This document shows, in pieces, positions 34,477-44,137 of a DNA stretch of 53,653 nucleotides. The stretch is from contig DAINBU010000016.1 of the NCBI GenBank assembly GCA_036732755.1, positions 1 to 53,653 of the forward strand, read 5' to 3'. The notes beneath the pieces were generated by a model. The model searched no databases. It was given only the letters and a program-made list of their open reading frames with translations, and was not told where the DNA came from. This stretch comes from DASRRB01 sp036732755 (lineage in GTDB: Bacteria; Planctomycetota; B15-G4; SIAN01). Every line of letters starts with the position of its first letter. The first letter of the stretch is position 1. A program made the position numbers and the translations under genes.

Positions 34477-35547
34477 CTATCCCCCCGCGCCCTTCGAGAT
34501 CCCGAGCACGCGCTGGTTCTTCTTGGCGTCGACGCCCGACTTGGCGAAGTCGTCGAAGGCGGTCTTCGCGACCTGGATGATCTTGTTCTTCACGAACGGG
34601 GCGCCTTCCTTCGCGCCCTGCACGTTGTCCTTGAGCGCGCACTCCCACTCGACGACGGCCCAGCCGGGGTAGTCGTACTGCGCGAGCTTGCTGAAGATCG
34701 CCGTGAAGTCGATCTGGCCGTCGCCGAGGGAACGGAACCGTCCCGCGCGCTCGGTCCAGCCGAGGTAGCCGCCGTAGGTCCCGCACCGACCGCTCGGCCG
34801 GAACTCGGCGTCCTTCACGTGGAAGACCTTGATGCGGTCGTGGTAGAGGTCGAGGTACTCGAGGTAGTCGAGCTGCTGCAGGACGAAGTGGCTCGGGTCG
34901 TACAACAATTGCGCCCGTGGATGTCCGTCGACCTCCTTCAGGAAGCGCTCGACGGTCGCGCCGTCGAAGAGGTCCTCGCCCGGATGGACCTCGAAGGCGC
35001 AGTCGATCCCCTGCTCGTCCGCGTAGTCGAGGATCGGCTTCCAGCGCCGCGCCAATTCCTTGAACGCGTCTTCGATCAGGCCCGCCGGCCGCTGCGGCCA
35101 GGGGTAGATGAAGGGCCACGCGAGCGCGCCGCTGAACGTCGCCATCGCCTTCAGGCCGAGGTTCTTGCTGGCCTTCAGGCAGAGCTTCACCTGCTCCACC
35201 GCCCACTTCGTCCGCGCCTTGGGATCCCCGCGCACCGACGGATCGGCGAAGCCGTCGAAGAGCTCGTCGTAGGCGGGATGGACCGCGACCAGCTGGCCCT
35301 GCAGGTGGGTCGAGAGCTCGGTGATCGCGAGCCCCTTCGCGGCGAGCTTCATCTTGTACTCGTCGCAGTACGCCTTCGAGGCCGCCGCCTTCTTCAGGTC
35401 GATGGCGCGCCCGTCCCACGTCGGGATCTGCACGCCGACGTAGCCGAGGCTCGCGACCCAATCGGTGATCGATTCGATCGCGTTGAACGGCGCGGCGTCT
35501 CCCATGTACTGGGCGAGGAAGATCGCGGGCCCCTGGATCGTGCGCAT
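34477..35547 (-). CDS. Sugar phosphate isomerase/epimerase (xylose isomerase-like TIM barrel)
   Basis: A 356-residue AP-endonuclease-2/xylose-isomerase-like TIM barrel. Likely metal ligands are seen in AFEVHPGED (about residues 184-192), LLYDPSHF (near 216-223), VFHVKDAEF (near 241-249) and VVEWECALKD (near 293-302). The loop GGYLGWTERAGRFRSLGDGQ is typical of inosose/keto-sugar isomerase relatives that occur with Gfo/Idh/MocA dehydrogenases. Cytosolic, no signal peptide. The ATG at 35547 has AAGGAG upstream. With the dehydrogenase at 30016 it may take part in catabolism of an inositol, sugar acid or rare sugar; the substrate is unknown. Confidence 0.88.
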   Translation of the reverse strand: MRTIQGPAIFLAQYMGDAAPFNAIESITDWVASLGYVGVQIPTWDGRAIDLKKAAASKAYCDEYKMKLAAKGLAITELSTHLQGQLVAVHPAYDELFDGFADPSVRGDPKARTKWAVEQVKLCLKASKNLGLKAMATFSGALAWPFIYPWPQRPAGLIEDAFKELARRWKPILDYADEQGIDCAFEVHPGEDLFDGATVERFLKEVDGHPRAQLLYDPSHFVLQQLDYLEYLDLYHDRIKVFHVKDAEFRPSGRCGTYGGYLGWTERAGRFRSLGDGQIDFTAIFSKLAQYDYPGWAVVEWECALKDNVQGAKEGAPFVKNKIIQVAKTAFDDFAKSGVDAKKNQRVLGISKGAGG

Positions 35548-35628
35548 CGTTCCGTTCTCCTTCGACGAGGGGGAGCGGCATGGTAGCCCGGGTAGCGTGA
35601 CGTGCGGAGTCGTCGGAGGGGAACGCGC

Positions 35629-36813
35629 ATGCCGAACTCGTCTCGCCCGCTGCGTCTCGCGCTCTTCGCGTCGCTCGGACTCGCGGCCGCTGCTTTTTCG
35701 GCGCGCGCCCAGTCCGCGTCGCAGGCCAAGGACCCCGACGCCGTCCTCAAGGCGATCCGCGCCCACTTCAAGGAGGTGCCGGCGGAGTTCGACCGCTACC
35801 GCGGCGGCGCCGAGTACGGGGAGACGATCTCGCGCACGTTGCCGACGCTCGGGTCGAAGACGCGCGAGGTCGCGCTGCTCGAGCAGGCGGAGGCGGCGGG
35901 GCTCTTCTCGAAGCTGCCCGACGAGGTGCTGCGGCTCGGCCACAACGTGATCGTGCACGATCCGATGTCGGCGGTGGCGTACGTCCGCGCGCTGCACGCG
36001 GCGGGCGCGCCGTTCGACGACCGTATCCAGGACTTCGTCGTGGCCGAGACGGTCGCGGCCGGCGAATTCGGAGAGAAGCTCGCGGTCGCGGAGATGGACT
36101 CGGAGGACCCGGCGCGGAGAGCGTTCTGGTCGGAGTACCTGCAGCACTACGCGCTCTACGCGTCGTCGCGCGACTCCATCACCAAGGCGGCACGGCGTGA
36201 CCTCGAGCCGGCGACGCGCGCCGCGCTGGTGCGCGCGCTCGGCGGCATCGGCTCGCCCGACGCGCTGCCGTTCGTGCGCGAGCTGCTCGCCGGCGAGAAG
36301 GACGACGCGGTGCAGGCGGCGGCGATCTTCGCCTTCACCGGGCTCGCCGGCTTCGACGGCATCGAGGAGCTCGCGAAGGTGAAGGCGGCCGGCAAGCAGT
36401 CGGAGGAGGAGCTCTCCGCGAGCCGCGACTGGCTGCGCGGCGCGACGCGCGCCGACCTGAAGCACGGCGCGATGGTGAACAACGACGCCGAGTTCGCCGA
36501 CCGCTTCGCCGACCAGCCCGACAGCGAGGTGATGCGCTGGATCGGGAAGGAGGGCCTCCTCGAGAGCCGCCCGCTCTCGCACCCCAAGCCGATGCGAGCC
36601 GACCGCAAGCGCGAGCTGCTCGCGCGCCTCGAGGACGCCAAGGGCTTCGGCCTCGACGCCGTGAAGGGGACGCTCTTCGTCAGCCTCGAACCCGACGACG
36701 AGACGTCGCTGCTGCGCATCCGTCAGGTGAGCTACTTCTCTCCGAACGCGCAGTCGGAGAAGCGGGCGTCGACGATCGCGATCCTGGTGCGGACGATCCG
36801 GCACGGGCGGTAG
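35629..36813 (+). CDS. Exported HEAT-repeat-like protein
   Basis: A 394-residue protein with signal peptide after the ATG at 35629 (LRLALFASLGLAAAAFSARAQ); GGAGGGG is a suitable ribosome binding site. The mature part is mostly helical. Residues 180-270 show HEAT-like alternation (ATRAALVRALGGIGSPDALP and AVQAAAIFAFTGLAGFDGIE). The C-terminal part is Lys/Arg/Asp-rich with a strand segment TLFVSLEPDDETSLL. No catalytic motif is visible, and function is unknown. It converges on the WD40/cytochrome gene, with a 33-base gap. Confidence 0.65.
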   Translation: MPNSSRPLRLALFASLGLAAAAFSARAQSASQAKDPDAVLKAIRAHFKEVPAEFDRYRGGAEYGETISRTLPTLGSKTREVALLEQAEAAGLFSKLPDEVLRLGHNVIVHDPMSAVAYVRALHAAGAPFDDRIQDFVVAETVAAGEFGEKLAVAEMDSEDPARRAFWSEYLQHYALYASSRDSITKAARRDLEPATRAALVRALGGIGSPDALPFVRELLAGEKDDAVQAAAIFAFTGLAGFDGIEELAKVKAAGKQSEEELSASRDWLRGATRADLKHGAMVNNDAEFADRFADQPDSEVMRWIGKEGLLESRPLSHPKPMRADRKRELLARLEDAKGFGLDAVKGTLFVSLEPDDETSLLRIRQVSYFSPNAQSEKRASTIAILVRTIRHGR

Positions 36814-36846
36814 CCCGCGCGCCGAACGCGTCCGAACCGGCGCGGA
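36814..36846. terminator. Possible bidirectional hairpin between convergent genes
   Basis: The 33-base gap between the converging stop codons contains a six-base inverted repeat, CGCGCC at 36818-36823 and GGCGCG at 36839-36844. The loop is 15 bases and no T tract is present, so this is a weak candidate. Confidence 0.22.
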
Positions 36847-39066
36847 TCAGCGGCTCGCCGCGAGCCGCTCGCGGTAGCGCCGCTCGACCTCGGCCGCGGC
36901 GGCGCGCCGCTCGTCTGCCGGCGCCGTTACCTTCGCGAGCTCGTCGTTCGCGGCGGCGAGCGCGGCTTCGGCGGGCGGGAGCTTCGCGCGCAGTGATTCG
37001 ATCGTCGCGGGAAGAGCGGCGATGCGCGCGTCTTCGTCGACACGCGCCTGACGCGCCACGGCGATGGCGGCGAGCGACGCGCCGTGGGCCTCGCGCTTCG
37101 GCGCGACCTGCGCGAGCGCGGCGGCGGTCGAGGCGTCGACCTGCGCGACGGCGTCGTCGCAGCTCTTCGCGGCAGCGGCGAGCGCCGCGTCGTCGGGCGC
37201 CTGCGCGGCACGCTCGTGCATCTGCGCCGCCTGCGCGGCGAGCGCGGCGCGCGGCTCGGACTTCTGCAGCGCCGCGCCGCGCGCCGACTCCAGCGCGAGC
37301 AGTGCGTCGCGTGACGTCGCGCGCGCGGCCTCGGTCGCGGCGTCGCATGCGGCGGCGCGCTGCGGCGCCTCGGCGAGCGCGCGCTCGGCCTGCGCGACGG
37401 CGTCCCGCGCCGCCGCGAGCGACTGGGTCGCGCTCTCCGCCGCGGCGGCCTTCGCGTCGCGCACCGCTTCCGCCGCGACGAGCAGGTCGAGCGCCGCGTG
37501 CCACTCGACGTTGATCTCCTGCGCCTGCCAGCGCGCGACCTCCTTCTCGGCGGCGGCGACGGGACTCGCCGTCGCGGCGTCGGCCTCGTTCGTGACGCTC
37601 GCGGCGGCTGAGGCGTCGCGCGCCGCCTTCGCGGCGGCGAGCTGCTGCTCCGCGGCCGCGAGCCGCTCCGCGAGGCGCGGCGGATTCAACGCGACGTCGC
37701 CGAGCGGCGTGCCGTCGGCGACGCTCCACACGCGCACGAGGCCGTTCCAGTCGCCGGCGACGACGCGCTTGCCCTCGTCGTCGAAGGCGACGCGCAGCGC
37801 GATCTCGGTGAGGCCGTCGCACTGCTTCTGCAGCTGCCCGTCACCGCCCCACACCTTGACGGCGCGGTCGCGCCCGCAGCTCGCGACGCGGCCGTCGTGC
37901 GCCATGGCGAGCCCGAGCACGCCGCCGCCGTGCGCCGCCCAGCTCTTGATCTGCTTGCCCTCCTGCATCTCCCACAGCCGAATCGTGCCGTCCTCGCTGG
38001 CGCTGGCGAGGACGTTGGAGTCGTCGCGCCACGCGAGCCCCGTGATCGCGGCGGTGTGGCCGGCGAGCGTCTGGTACTCGCGGCCCGACGCCGCCTCCCA
38101 CACGGAGAGGTTGCCGTTGCGGTCGCCGGTCGCGAGCAGGACGCCGTCGGGGCTGAACGACACGGCGGTCACCCAATCGGTGTGCTTCTTCAAGAGGTGG
38201 ACGCTCTCTCCCTCGGTCGTCACCACCTTCACGAGCTTGTCGGTCGTCCCGAACGCGACGGTGCGCTGGTCGGGGCTCACGTCGGCGGCGAGGATCGCGT
38301 CGTCCTCGTTCCCCACCTCGAAGAGGCGCCGGCCGCTCGCGACGTTCCAGCCGACCACGCGGCCGAGCGCCGCGCCGCGCCCGCCGCTCGCGATCAGCGT
38401 CTTCCCGTCGCGGCTGAACTGGACGCACTGCGGCAGCCCTTCGGGGAAGGGCAATATGCCGGCGAGCTCGGGCGCGCCCGACGAGAGCGTGTAGAGCAGC
38501 ACCTGCTGCTGCCCGCCCGCCGCGAAGAGCGGCGCCCACGGATTCGCCGCGAGCGATTCGAGCGCGCCGGGCCGCGCGCTCGTCACGACCGGCTCGACCA
38601 CGAGATCCTGCGGCAGCGGCGGCGGCTGCGCCGGCTTGCCGACCGCGACCAGCGCGGGCGCGCCGCTCGCCTTCTTCTTCTTCGGCTTCGCTTTGCTGCC
38701 GCCGTTCTCGAGCAGGCCGCCCTCGATCCACTTCTGGATCACGTCGATCTCGGCCTGCGGGATCTTGTTGCCGCCGGGCGGCATGTTCGGGTCGCGCCGG
38801 TGCGTGATGGCGAGGAAGAGGACGCTCTCCTCGGGCTCGCCCGCCACGACGACCTTGCCGCTGGACGATCCGGTCATCACTCCGGCGTAGGTGGTCGCGA
38901 CGAAGCCGGCCTTCATCTTCTCCTCGTCGTGGCAGCGGCCGCAGCGCTGCGCGACGATCGGCTGCACGTGCTGCTCGTAGCTGACTTTGTCCGACGCCTT
39001 CGCCTGCGCCCGCGCGAGCGGCGCGGTCGTCGTCACCAAGAAGAGCGTCGTCGCGAGCGTCCGCAT
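36847..39066 (-). CDS. Cytochrome c-domain / WD40 / coiled-coil exported protein
   Basis: A 739-residue exported protein. Signal peptide MRTLATTLFLVTTTAPLARA; then a planctomycete-type cytochrome c domain (residues 25-115) with one heme motif CGRCH and a possible axial Met in RRDPNMPPGG. WD40 repeats follow (about 150-440): SPDGVLLATGDRNGNLSVWE, LASASEDGTIRLWE, DWNGLVRVWSVADG. The last 280 residues are an Ala-rich, probably coiled-coil stretch. Proteins with this layout sit beside DUF1549/DUF1553 genes in planctomycetes, where they are thought to act on large polymers, although no activity is established. The ATG at 39066 lies two bases after the DUF1549/1553 stop. Confidence 0.9.
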   Translation of the reverse strand: MRTLATTLFLVTTTAPLARAQAKASDKVSYEQHVQPIVAQRCGRCHDEEKMKAGFVATTYAGVMTGSSSGKVVVAGEPEESVLFLAITHRRDPNMPPGGNKIPQAEIDVIQKWIEGGLLENGGSKAKPKKKKASGAPALVAVGKPAQPPPLPQDLVVEPVVTSARPGALESLAANPWAPLFAAGGQQQVLLYTLSSGAPELAGILPFPEGLPQCVQFSRDGKTLIASGGRGAALGRVVGWNVASGRRLFEVGNEDDAILAADVSPDQRTVAFGTTDKLVKVVTTEGESVHLLKKHTDWVTAVSFSPDGVLLATGDRNGNLSVWEAASGREYQTLAGHTAAITGLAWRDDSNVLASASEDGTIRLWEMQEGKQIKSWAAHGGGVLGLAMAHDGRVASCGRDRAVKVWGGDGQLQKQCDGLTEIALRVAFDDEGKRVVAGDWNGLVRVWSVADGTPLGDVALNPPRLAERLAAAEQQLAAAKAARDASAAASVTNEADAATASPVAAAEKEVARWQAQEINVEWHAALDLLVAAEAVRDAKAAAAESATQSLAAARDAVAQAERALAEAPQRAAACDAATEAARATSRDALLALESARGAALQKSEPRAALAAQAAQMHERAAQAPDDAALAAAAKSCDDAVAQVDASTAAALAQVAPKREAHGASLAAIAVARQARVDEDARIAALPATIESLRAKLPPAEAALAAANDELAKVTAPADERRAAAAEVERRYRERLAASR

Positions 39067-39068
39067 GG

Positions 39069-41615
39069 TCAGTGGTTGAACGCGAACTCCTTCGAGTTCA
39101 GCAGCGCCCAGAAGACGTCCTCGAGCCCGACCTCGAGCTGCGCCGGATCGGACGGAAGCTTCGCGACGAGCCCGGCGAGCTCGTCGTCCTTGGGGCGGCG
39201 CGTGAGGCAGCGCACGTAGAGCTCGACAATCACCGCCTCCGGCGTGGGCATCTCTTCCGGCTTCTTGCCGGCCGCGAGCAGCTTCTTCACCACGCCGCCG
39301 TCGTGGATCCGCTGTGTCGTGTCCTCGCCGTTCAGCAGGTGGAGCGCCTGCGAGAGGTTCGGCTCCATCTTCACTTCGCAGCTGCAGACGGTGGCGCGCG
39401 ACGCGCGGCCGAACGTCTCGAGGAAGTAGTTGGACACGTTGCCGTCGGCGATCTGGACGGCACGCGCGCCCTTGGGCAAACCCGGGAACTTGTTCGGCGT
39501 CTCGGTCACCTGCGAGAGGACGTCGAGCAGGACCTCGGCACGCACGCGCCGCACCTCCGCATGCGAGAAGTTGCGGTGGTCGAGCTCGTTGGTCGGATTG
39601 GTGCGCGACGTCCTCTGGTAGGCCTGCGACAGGCAGAGGTCGCGCACGAGCTTCTTGAAGTCGTAGTGGTATCCGACGAAGCGGCGCGCGAGCTCGTCTT
39701 GGAGCTCGGGGTTCGCGGGCGGATTGCTGACGCGCCCGTCGTCGACCGGCTGGACGATCCCGTTCCCGAAGAAGTGGGCCCAGACGATGTTGACGAGGTT
39801 CTTCGCGAACCACGGATTGTCGGGGGCGGTGAGCCAGTCGGCGACGACCGCTCTACGGTCGCGCGTCCCGCAGTCGGGCGTCGCGCCGCCGAGGAACTTC
39901 GGCGCCATGACGCGGCCGCCGACCGGGTGAGTCACCTCGCCGCCCTTCGCGTCGAAGACGATCGTCTCGCGCGGGTCCTCGCCGTTCTTGCGGCCGACGC
40001 GCGCGAAGAACGCGGCGAAGCCGTAGTAGTCGTCCATCGTCCAACGATCGAAAGGATGATTGTGGCACTGCGCGCACTGGATGCGCATGCCGAGGAAGAC
40101 CTGCGCGACGTTCTCGGTGATCTTCAGCGTGTCGCGCTCGATCTGGTAGTAGTTCGCCGGCGGGTTGCGGAACGTCCCGCCGCTCGCGGAGAGGAGGTCG
40201 CGCACGACCTGGTCGAACGGGACGTTGCGCGCGATCTGCTCCTCGAGCCAGTGGAAGTAGAGCAGCGTCGCCTTGTAGGGCACGCGGTTGTTGTCGTCGG
40301 TCCGCATCTGCAGGAGCTCGGCCCACTTCATGACCCAGAGCTCGGCGAACTCCTTGCGATCGAGCAACTCGTCGACGAGCCGGGCGCGCTTGTCGGGCGC
40401 CGCGTCGGCGACGAAGCGCTCGAACTCCTCGCGCGTCGGCGCGACGCCGACCACGTCGAGGCTGACGCGGCGCAGGTACTCCTCGTCGGTGCAGAGTCCC
40501 GACGGGACGATGCGCAGCCGGTCGAGCTTCGCGTCGATGCAGCGGTCGATCGCGTCGTCCTCCTCGAGGGCCGGCCGCGTGTAGTCGAGCCCGACCGGAA
40601 TCACGACGACCGGCACGCCGACCGTGAACGTCGCGAAGCGCGCCATCACGAACGCCTCGCCGCGCTGGCCGGCGGTGACGTGGCCGCTTGCGTCGACCGC
40701 GGCGCTGGCGTCGTTGCTGCTGAAGAAGACGGCGAGTGACGTGACGTCGCGGTCGCTGCCGTCGGAGTAATTCGCGCGCACGACGAGCGGCTGCTTCGCG
40801 CCGGCGCCCTCGAGCACCGCGCCCGGCGGGAAGAGCTCGAGCGAGACGGGCCTGGCGACGTCGGGAGCGTCGTTCGGCGCGCCCGCCTCGAGCCAGCGCA
40901 GGAGCGTCGCGGCCGACTCGGAATCGCGCTCGAACCGCTTGCCGCCGGTGTGCGTGACGTTGCCGAGCGCCTTCTGCAGCATCAGGCTCTGCTCGGGCTG
41001 CGCGAGGTTGATGCGGCGCGTCGCGAGCTCGTGCGTGAGGCGGAAGTGGTCGCCCTCCGGATCGAAGCCGAAGAGCGAGAGACGGAAGCCGTCCTGCCCG
41101 CGCGCCGAGCCGTGGCAGCTCCCCTGATTGCACGATCCGCGCATGAAGATCGGCATCACGTCGAGGCGGAAGCTCACCGGCTTCACCTCGGCCGCGGCGA
41201 CGACTTCGATCGGGACCGCCGCCGAGCGCTCGGGCAGCTCGACCTGCAGCTCGGTCGCACCGGCCTGCGCCGGCAGGACGACGTCGCCGGCGAGCCGCGC
41301 GACCGCTTCGTCGGTGACGCGCGCGCGCACGCTGCGCGTGACGTCGGCGGTGGTGCCGTCGGCGTAGGTCGCCTGCACGACGAAGCCCTGGCGGTCGGCG
41401 GCTCCGCGCAGGCGGATCGCCGGCGGGTAGATCGCGAGCTTCGCGATCGCCTTCTTGTTCTCGAGCGGCGCCGGGGCGCTCGGGCGCGGGCGCGGGCGCG
41501 GGCGCGCGCCGTCGCCGTCGTTGCCCTCGCCCGCGCCGCGCGCGAGCGCGGCCGACGCGAGGACGACCGCGGCCATCCCGCCGGCGAGCGCGATGCGACG
41601 CGGGGCGCGCTTCAT
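39069..41615 (-). CDS. DUF1549/DUF1553 exported protein with cytochrome-like cysteine motifs
   Basis: An 848-residue protein typical of planctomycetes. Signal peptide, then a Pro/Arg-rich linker, a BIG2-like beta domain (about residues 55-135), then CNQGSCHG, a conserved possible heme motif. A second BIG2-like domain follows. DUF1549 is at about 365-590 (AIDRCIDAKLDRL, YLRRVSLDVVG, WAELLQMR) and includes CAQCHNHPFDRW. DUF1553 follows (ADWLTAPDNPWFAKNLVNIV, AHFFGNGIVQP, ATVCSCEVKMEPNLSQALHL). Function of both DUFs is unknown. The ATG at 41615 overlaps the upstream stop by four bases (ATGA). Confidence 0.92.
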   Translation of the reverse strand: MKRAPRRIALAGGMAAVVLASAALARGAGEGNDGDGARPRPRPRPSAPAPLENKKAIAKLAIYPPAIRLRGAADRQGFVVQATYADGTTADVTRSVRARVTDEAVARLAGDVVLPAQAGATELQVELPERSAAVPIEVVAAAEVKPVSFRLDVMPIFMRGSCNQGSCHGSARGQDGFRLSLFGFDPEGDHFRLTHELATRRINLAQPEQSLMLQKALGNVTHTGGKRFERDSESAATLLRWLEAGAPNDAPDVARPVSLELFPPGAVLEGAGAKQPLVVRANYSDGSDRDVTSLAVFFSSNDASAAVDASGHVTAGQRGEAFVMARFATFTVGVPVVVIPVGLDYTRPALEEDDAIDRCIDAKLDRLRIVPSGLCTDEEYLRRVSLDVVGVAPTREEFERFVADAAPDKRARLVDELLDRKEFAELWVMKWAELLQMRTDDNNRVPYKATLLYFHWLEEQIARNVPFDQVVRDLLSASGGTFRNPPANYYQIERDTLKITENVAQVFLGMRIQCAQCHNHPFDRWTMDDYYGFAAFFARVGRKNGEDPRETIVFDAKGGEVTHPVGGRVMAPKFLGGATPDCGTRDRRAVVADWLTAPDNPWFAKNLVNIVWAHFFGNGIVQPVDDGRVSNPPANPELQDELARRFVGYHYDFKKLVRDLCLSQAYQRTSRTNPTNELDHRNFSHAEVRRVRAEVLLDVLSQVTETPNKFPGLPKGARAVQIADGNVSNYFLETFGRASRATVCSCEVKMEPNLSQALHLLNGEDTTQRIHDGGVVKKLLAAGKKPEEMPTPEAVIVELYVRCLTRRPKDDELAGLVAKLPSDPAQLEVGLEDVFWALLNSKEFAFNH

Positions 41616-44137
41616 CGCGGGCCCCCGCCCGGCTTGTCGGTCGCGGGCTTTTCGGCTGCGGGCTTGTCGGCCGCCGGCCTCTCGGCCGCGGGTCTCTCGG
41701 CGTCCGCCTTCTGCTGCGCCTCCTGCCGGAGTTGCTCGAGGCGGGAGAGCGGCTTCTTCTTCTTCTCCGGCTTGGCGGCCGTCGGCGCGGGCGCGGGCGC
41801 CGTGGCGGCCGGCGCGGCCGCAGGCTTGGGCGGGGCCGGCGGATCGACGCGCAGCGTCCCGCCGCCGCCGAGGTAGTGGACGATCGGCTCGCCCTCCTTC
41901 ATCACGTCGACCTCGCAGAAGAGCGAGGCGTGCTTGCCGGGCGGCGTGTCGGGCGCGGTCGTGACGTCGAAGATCACGCTCGTGTCGGTCGCGACGATCT
42001 CGCGCTCGGGCGCGCTGCACTTGGGGGGAAGGCCGTGCAGCTTGACCGTCGCCTTGCCCTCGAAGGGCGTCGCCGGTTCGAGGTGGGCGACGACCTGGAC
42101 CGGCTTGCCCTGCTCCGTCGCGGCGAGGTCGAGCTTGAGCTGCAGGAACGGCGCCACGATGTTGATCGACGTGAGCGCGCTCGACGCGAAGACGACGCCG
42201 CGTCCGGTGTCGGCCTCGCCCTGCAGCACGAGCTGCCACGTCGCGAGCGGCGCGTCGCCCGCCGCGTTCACCGGATAGGCGAGCTCGCTCTGCCCCTTCT
42301 CGAGCGTGAGCGTCGGCTGCGCGCCGAGCCCCGGCGGCAGCCAGAGCATGCGTACGACGATCGGCCCGTCGAAGCCGTTCGCGCGCGTCGCGTGCACACG
42401 CAACGGCTGCGAGCCGCCCTGCACGAGCGGGATCTTCGGCACGTCGACCGCGAGCGCGAACGGGACCTCCTCGGTCACTGCGACCGGCAGGCGGTCGGTC
42501 GACGTGTCGTAGAAGTTCACGTCGTTGGGCTGCGCGACGACGAGCTCGAAGCGCTGGCGCAGGCGGCCCTTCGTCTTCGGCTCGGCGCACTCCCCCACGA
42601 CGTCGACGAGGCGCCCGGCGAGCGGCGCATCGGCGGCCGCCTCGATCAGCGCGAGCGTCGTGTCGACGCCCTTCCCCATCGGCGCCGCGGTGAACTTGAC
42701 GCCGTCGGGCAGGCCGTCGGCGGAGAGCGCGAGGTCGCCGCCGAAGTTGCCGCGCCCGGCGTGCAGCACGAGCGCGACGCGCCCGCCGCGCGGCACCGCG
42801 ACCGTCTGGCGCGCCTGCGAGTCGCGCCCGAAGCGCGGCACGTCGAGCAAGAGCGACGGACCGACCGGTGTGATCACGAAACGCCAGACGTAGAGCGGCC
42901 CGCCCGCGCCGAGATGATCGGTGATGCGCGCGAAGTAGTCGCCGTCGGCGGGCGGCGTGAAGCGGACGTAACTGTCCAGTCCGATCGTGTCGTCGCTCGC
43001 CTCGAGCTGCTTGCCGTCCGCGGCATGGATCGTGAGGACCGGATCGAGCAGCGAGCGGACGCTGCGCGCGTTGACGCGGACGTTCAGCGGCTGGTTCGCC
43101 TTGCCGGCGAAGCGGATGCAATCGACGGCGCCCGGCCGCCCGATCGCGCCGTCGACGGCGAGCGGCGCGGCGCGCGTCGCGTCGCTCGCGTGCTCGAAGT
43201 CGTCGTTCGGCTCTACCTCGAGCGTCGCGTCGCCGTTGATCACCTTGACTGCGACGCCCGACGGCGCGCACCCGCCGTCCTGCGCCGGCACGAGCCACGT
43301 CTCGGAGGGGCCGCCCGGCTCGGGCATCCACTTCTGCACGATCGGCCCCTTCACGTCGCCGAGGAGAGTGAGTTCCGACTCGACGCCCGGCTTCCCGCCC
43401 GGCGGGAATGCGACGAGCGGCCGCGGGAAGGTGCCGACGTGGAGGCGGTAGAGGCAGCGCTCGCTGCCGCGGTAGCTCGACTCGCGGATCAGGACGAAGT
43501 AGCGGCCGTCGGCGGGGACGACGCAGCTCGTGACCGGATCCTGCTTCGTGAGCGCACAGTCGTCGCAGCTCGCGAGCTCGAAGCGCTTGGCGTCGAGGAT
43601 CGCGACGAACGGATCGAAGAGCTCGCCGAGCCGCAGCCCTTCGACCTCGGCGGTCAGCCGCTCGCCCGCCTTCATCTCGAGCACGAAGACGTCGACGTCC
43701 TCGTTCGTGACGACGCCCTCGATCGTGACGTTGCGCTCGACCCCTTGGGCGTGCTCGAGGTCGCCGTTCGGCCCCTTCTCTTCGACGGTCGGGAACGGGC
43801 CGACCCAGAAGGTGCGCAGCTCCGAGAGGCCGGTGCGCGTGCGCAGCCGCAGGCGGTGCTCGCCGAGCGGCGCGTCGGGCGCGATCTTCAACTTCGCGAC
43901 GACCTTCTTCTCGTCGGGCGCCTCGAGCGAGACGACCTCGAGCCCCTTCTCGAAGAAGAGCAGCTCGGCGGCGTCGGCGAGCCGGTCGCCGTGCAGCGTG
44001 ACGGCGATCTCGGTCCCGCGCTGCCCGCCGCGCGGGAGCACGCGGTCGACCGTCGGCGAGCCGGGCGGCGCCGCGAGCACGGCGAGCGCGACGAACGCGA
44101 CGATCCGCGCGTGCGCCCCGCCCGCGAGCGCGCTCAC
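41612..44137 (-). CDS. Pre-peptidase C-terminal-domain protein, exported
   Basis: An 841-residue protein from the GTG at 44137, which overlaps the DUF1501 stop (GTGA). A short hydrophobic leader (ARIVAFVALAVLAAPPG) is followed by an IPT/TIG-like domain (VDRVLPRGGQRGTEIAVTLH), a domain with LVAFPPGGKPGVE, and at least two pre-peptidase (PPC) type beta-sandwiches: VDVFVLEMKAGERLTAEVEG and DCIRFAGKANQPLNVRVNAR. The C-terminus is a basic/Pro region with (E/D)(R/K)PAA repeats. This family co-occurs with DUF1501 and DUF1549/1553 proteins in planctomycetes; role unknown, perhaps substrate binding. Confidence 0.85.
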   Translation of the reverse strand: MSALAGGAHARIVAFVALAVLAAPPGSPTVDRVLPRGGQRGTEIAVTLHGDRLADAAELLFFEKGLEVVSLEAPDEKKVVAKLKIAPDAPLGEHRLRLRTRTGLSELRTFWVGPFPTVEEKGPNGDLEHAQGVERNVTIEGVVTNEDVDVFVLEMKAGERLTAEVEGLRLGELFDPFVAILDAKRFELASCDDCALTKQDPVTSCVVPADGRYFVLIRESSYRGSERCLYRLHVGTFPRPLVAFPPGGKPGVESELTLLGDVKGPIVQKWMPEPGGPSETWLVPAQDGGCAPSGVAVKVINGDATLEVEPNDDFEHASDATRAAPLAVDGAIGRPGAVDCIRFAGKANQPLNVRVNARSVRSLLDPVLTIHAADGKQLEASDDTIGLDSYVRFTPPADGDYFARITDHLGAGGPLYVWRFVITPVGPSLLLDVPRFGRDSQARQTVAVPRGGRVALVLHAGRGNFGGDLALSADGLPDGVKFTAAPMGKGVDTTLALIEAAADAPLAGRLVDVVGECAEPKTKGRLRQRFELVVAQPNDVNFYDTSTDRLPVAVTEEVPFALAVDVPKIPLVQGGSQPLRVHATRANGFDGPIVVRMLWLPPGLGAQPTLTLEKGQSELAYPVNAAGDAPLATWQLVLQGEADTGRGVVFASSALTSINIVAPFLQLKLDLAATEQGKPVQVVAHLEPATPFEGKATVKLHGLPPKCSAPEREIVATDTSVIFDVTTAPDTPPGKHASLFCEVDVMKEGEPIVHYLGGGGTLRVDPPAPPKPAAAPAATAPAPAPTAAKPEKKKKPLSRLEQLRQEAQQKADAERPAAERPAADKPAAEKPATDKPGGGPR
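41633..41702. repeat. 15-bp tandem repeats at the 3' end of the PPC gene
   Basis: About five in-frame 15-base units of the type GCGGGCTTGTCGGCC encode the tail ERPAA, ERPAA, DKPAA, EKPAT, DKPGG, an alternating charged, Pro-rich C-terminus. Confidence 0.75.

Noticed and set aside
36847..37700. Ala-rich C-terminal part of the WD40/cytochrome protein considered a frameshift artefact
   Set aside because: It is in frame with the WD40 part, keeps heptad-like helical periodicity, and ends just before the convergent gene, so a coiled-coil tail is the simpler reading.
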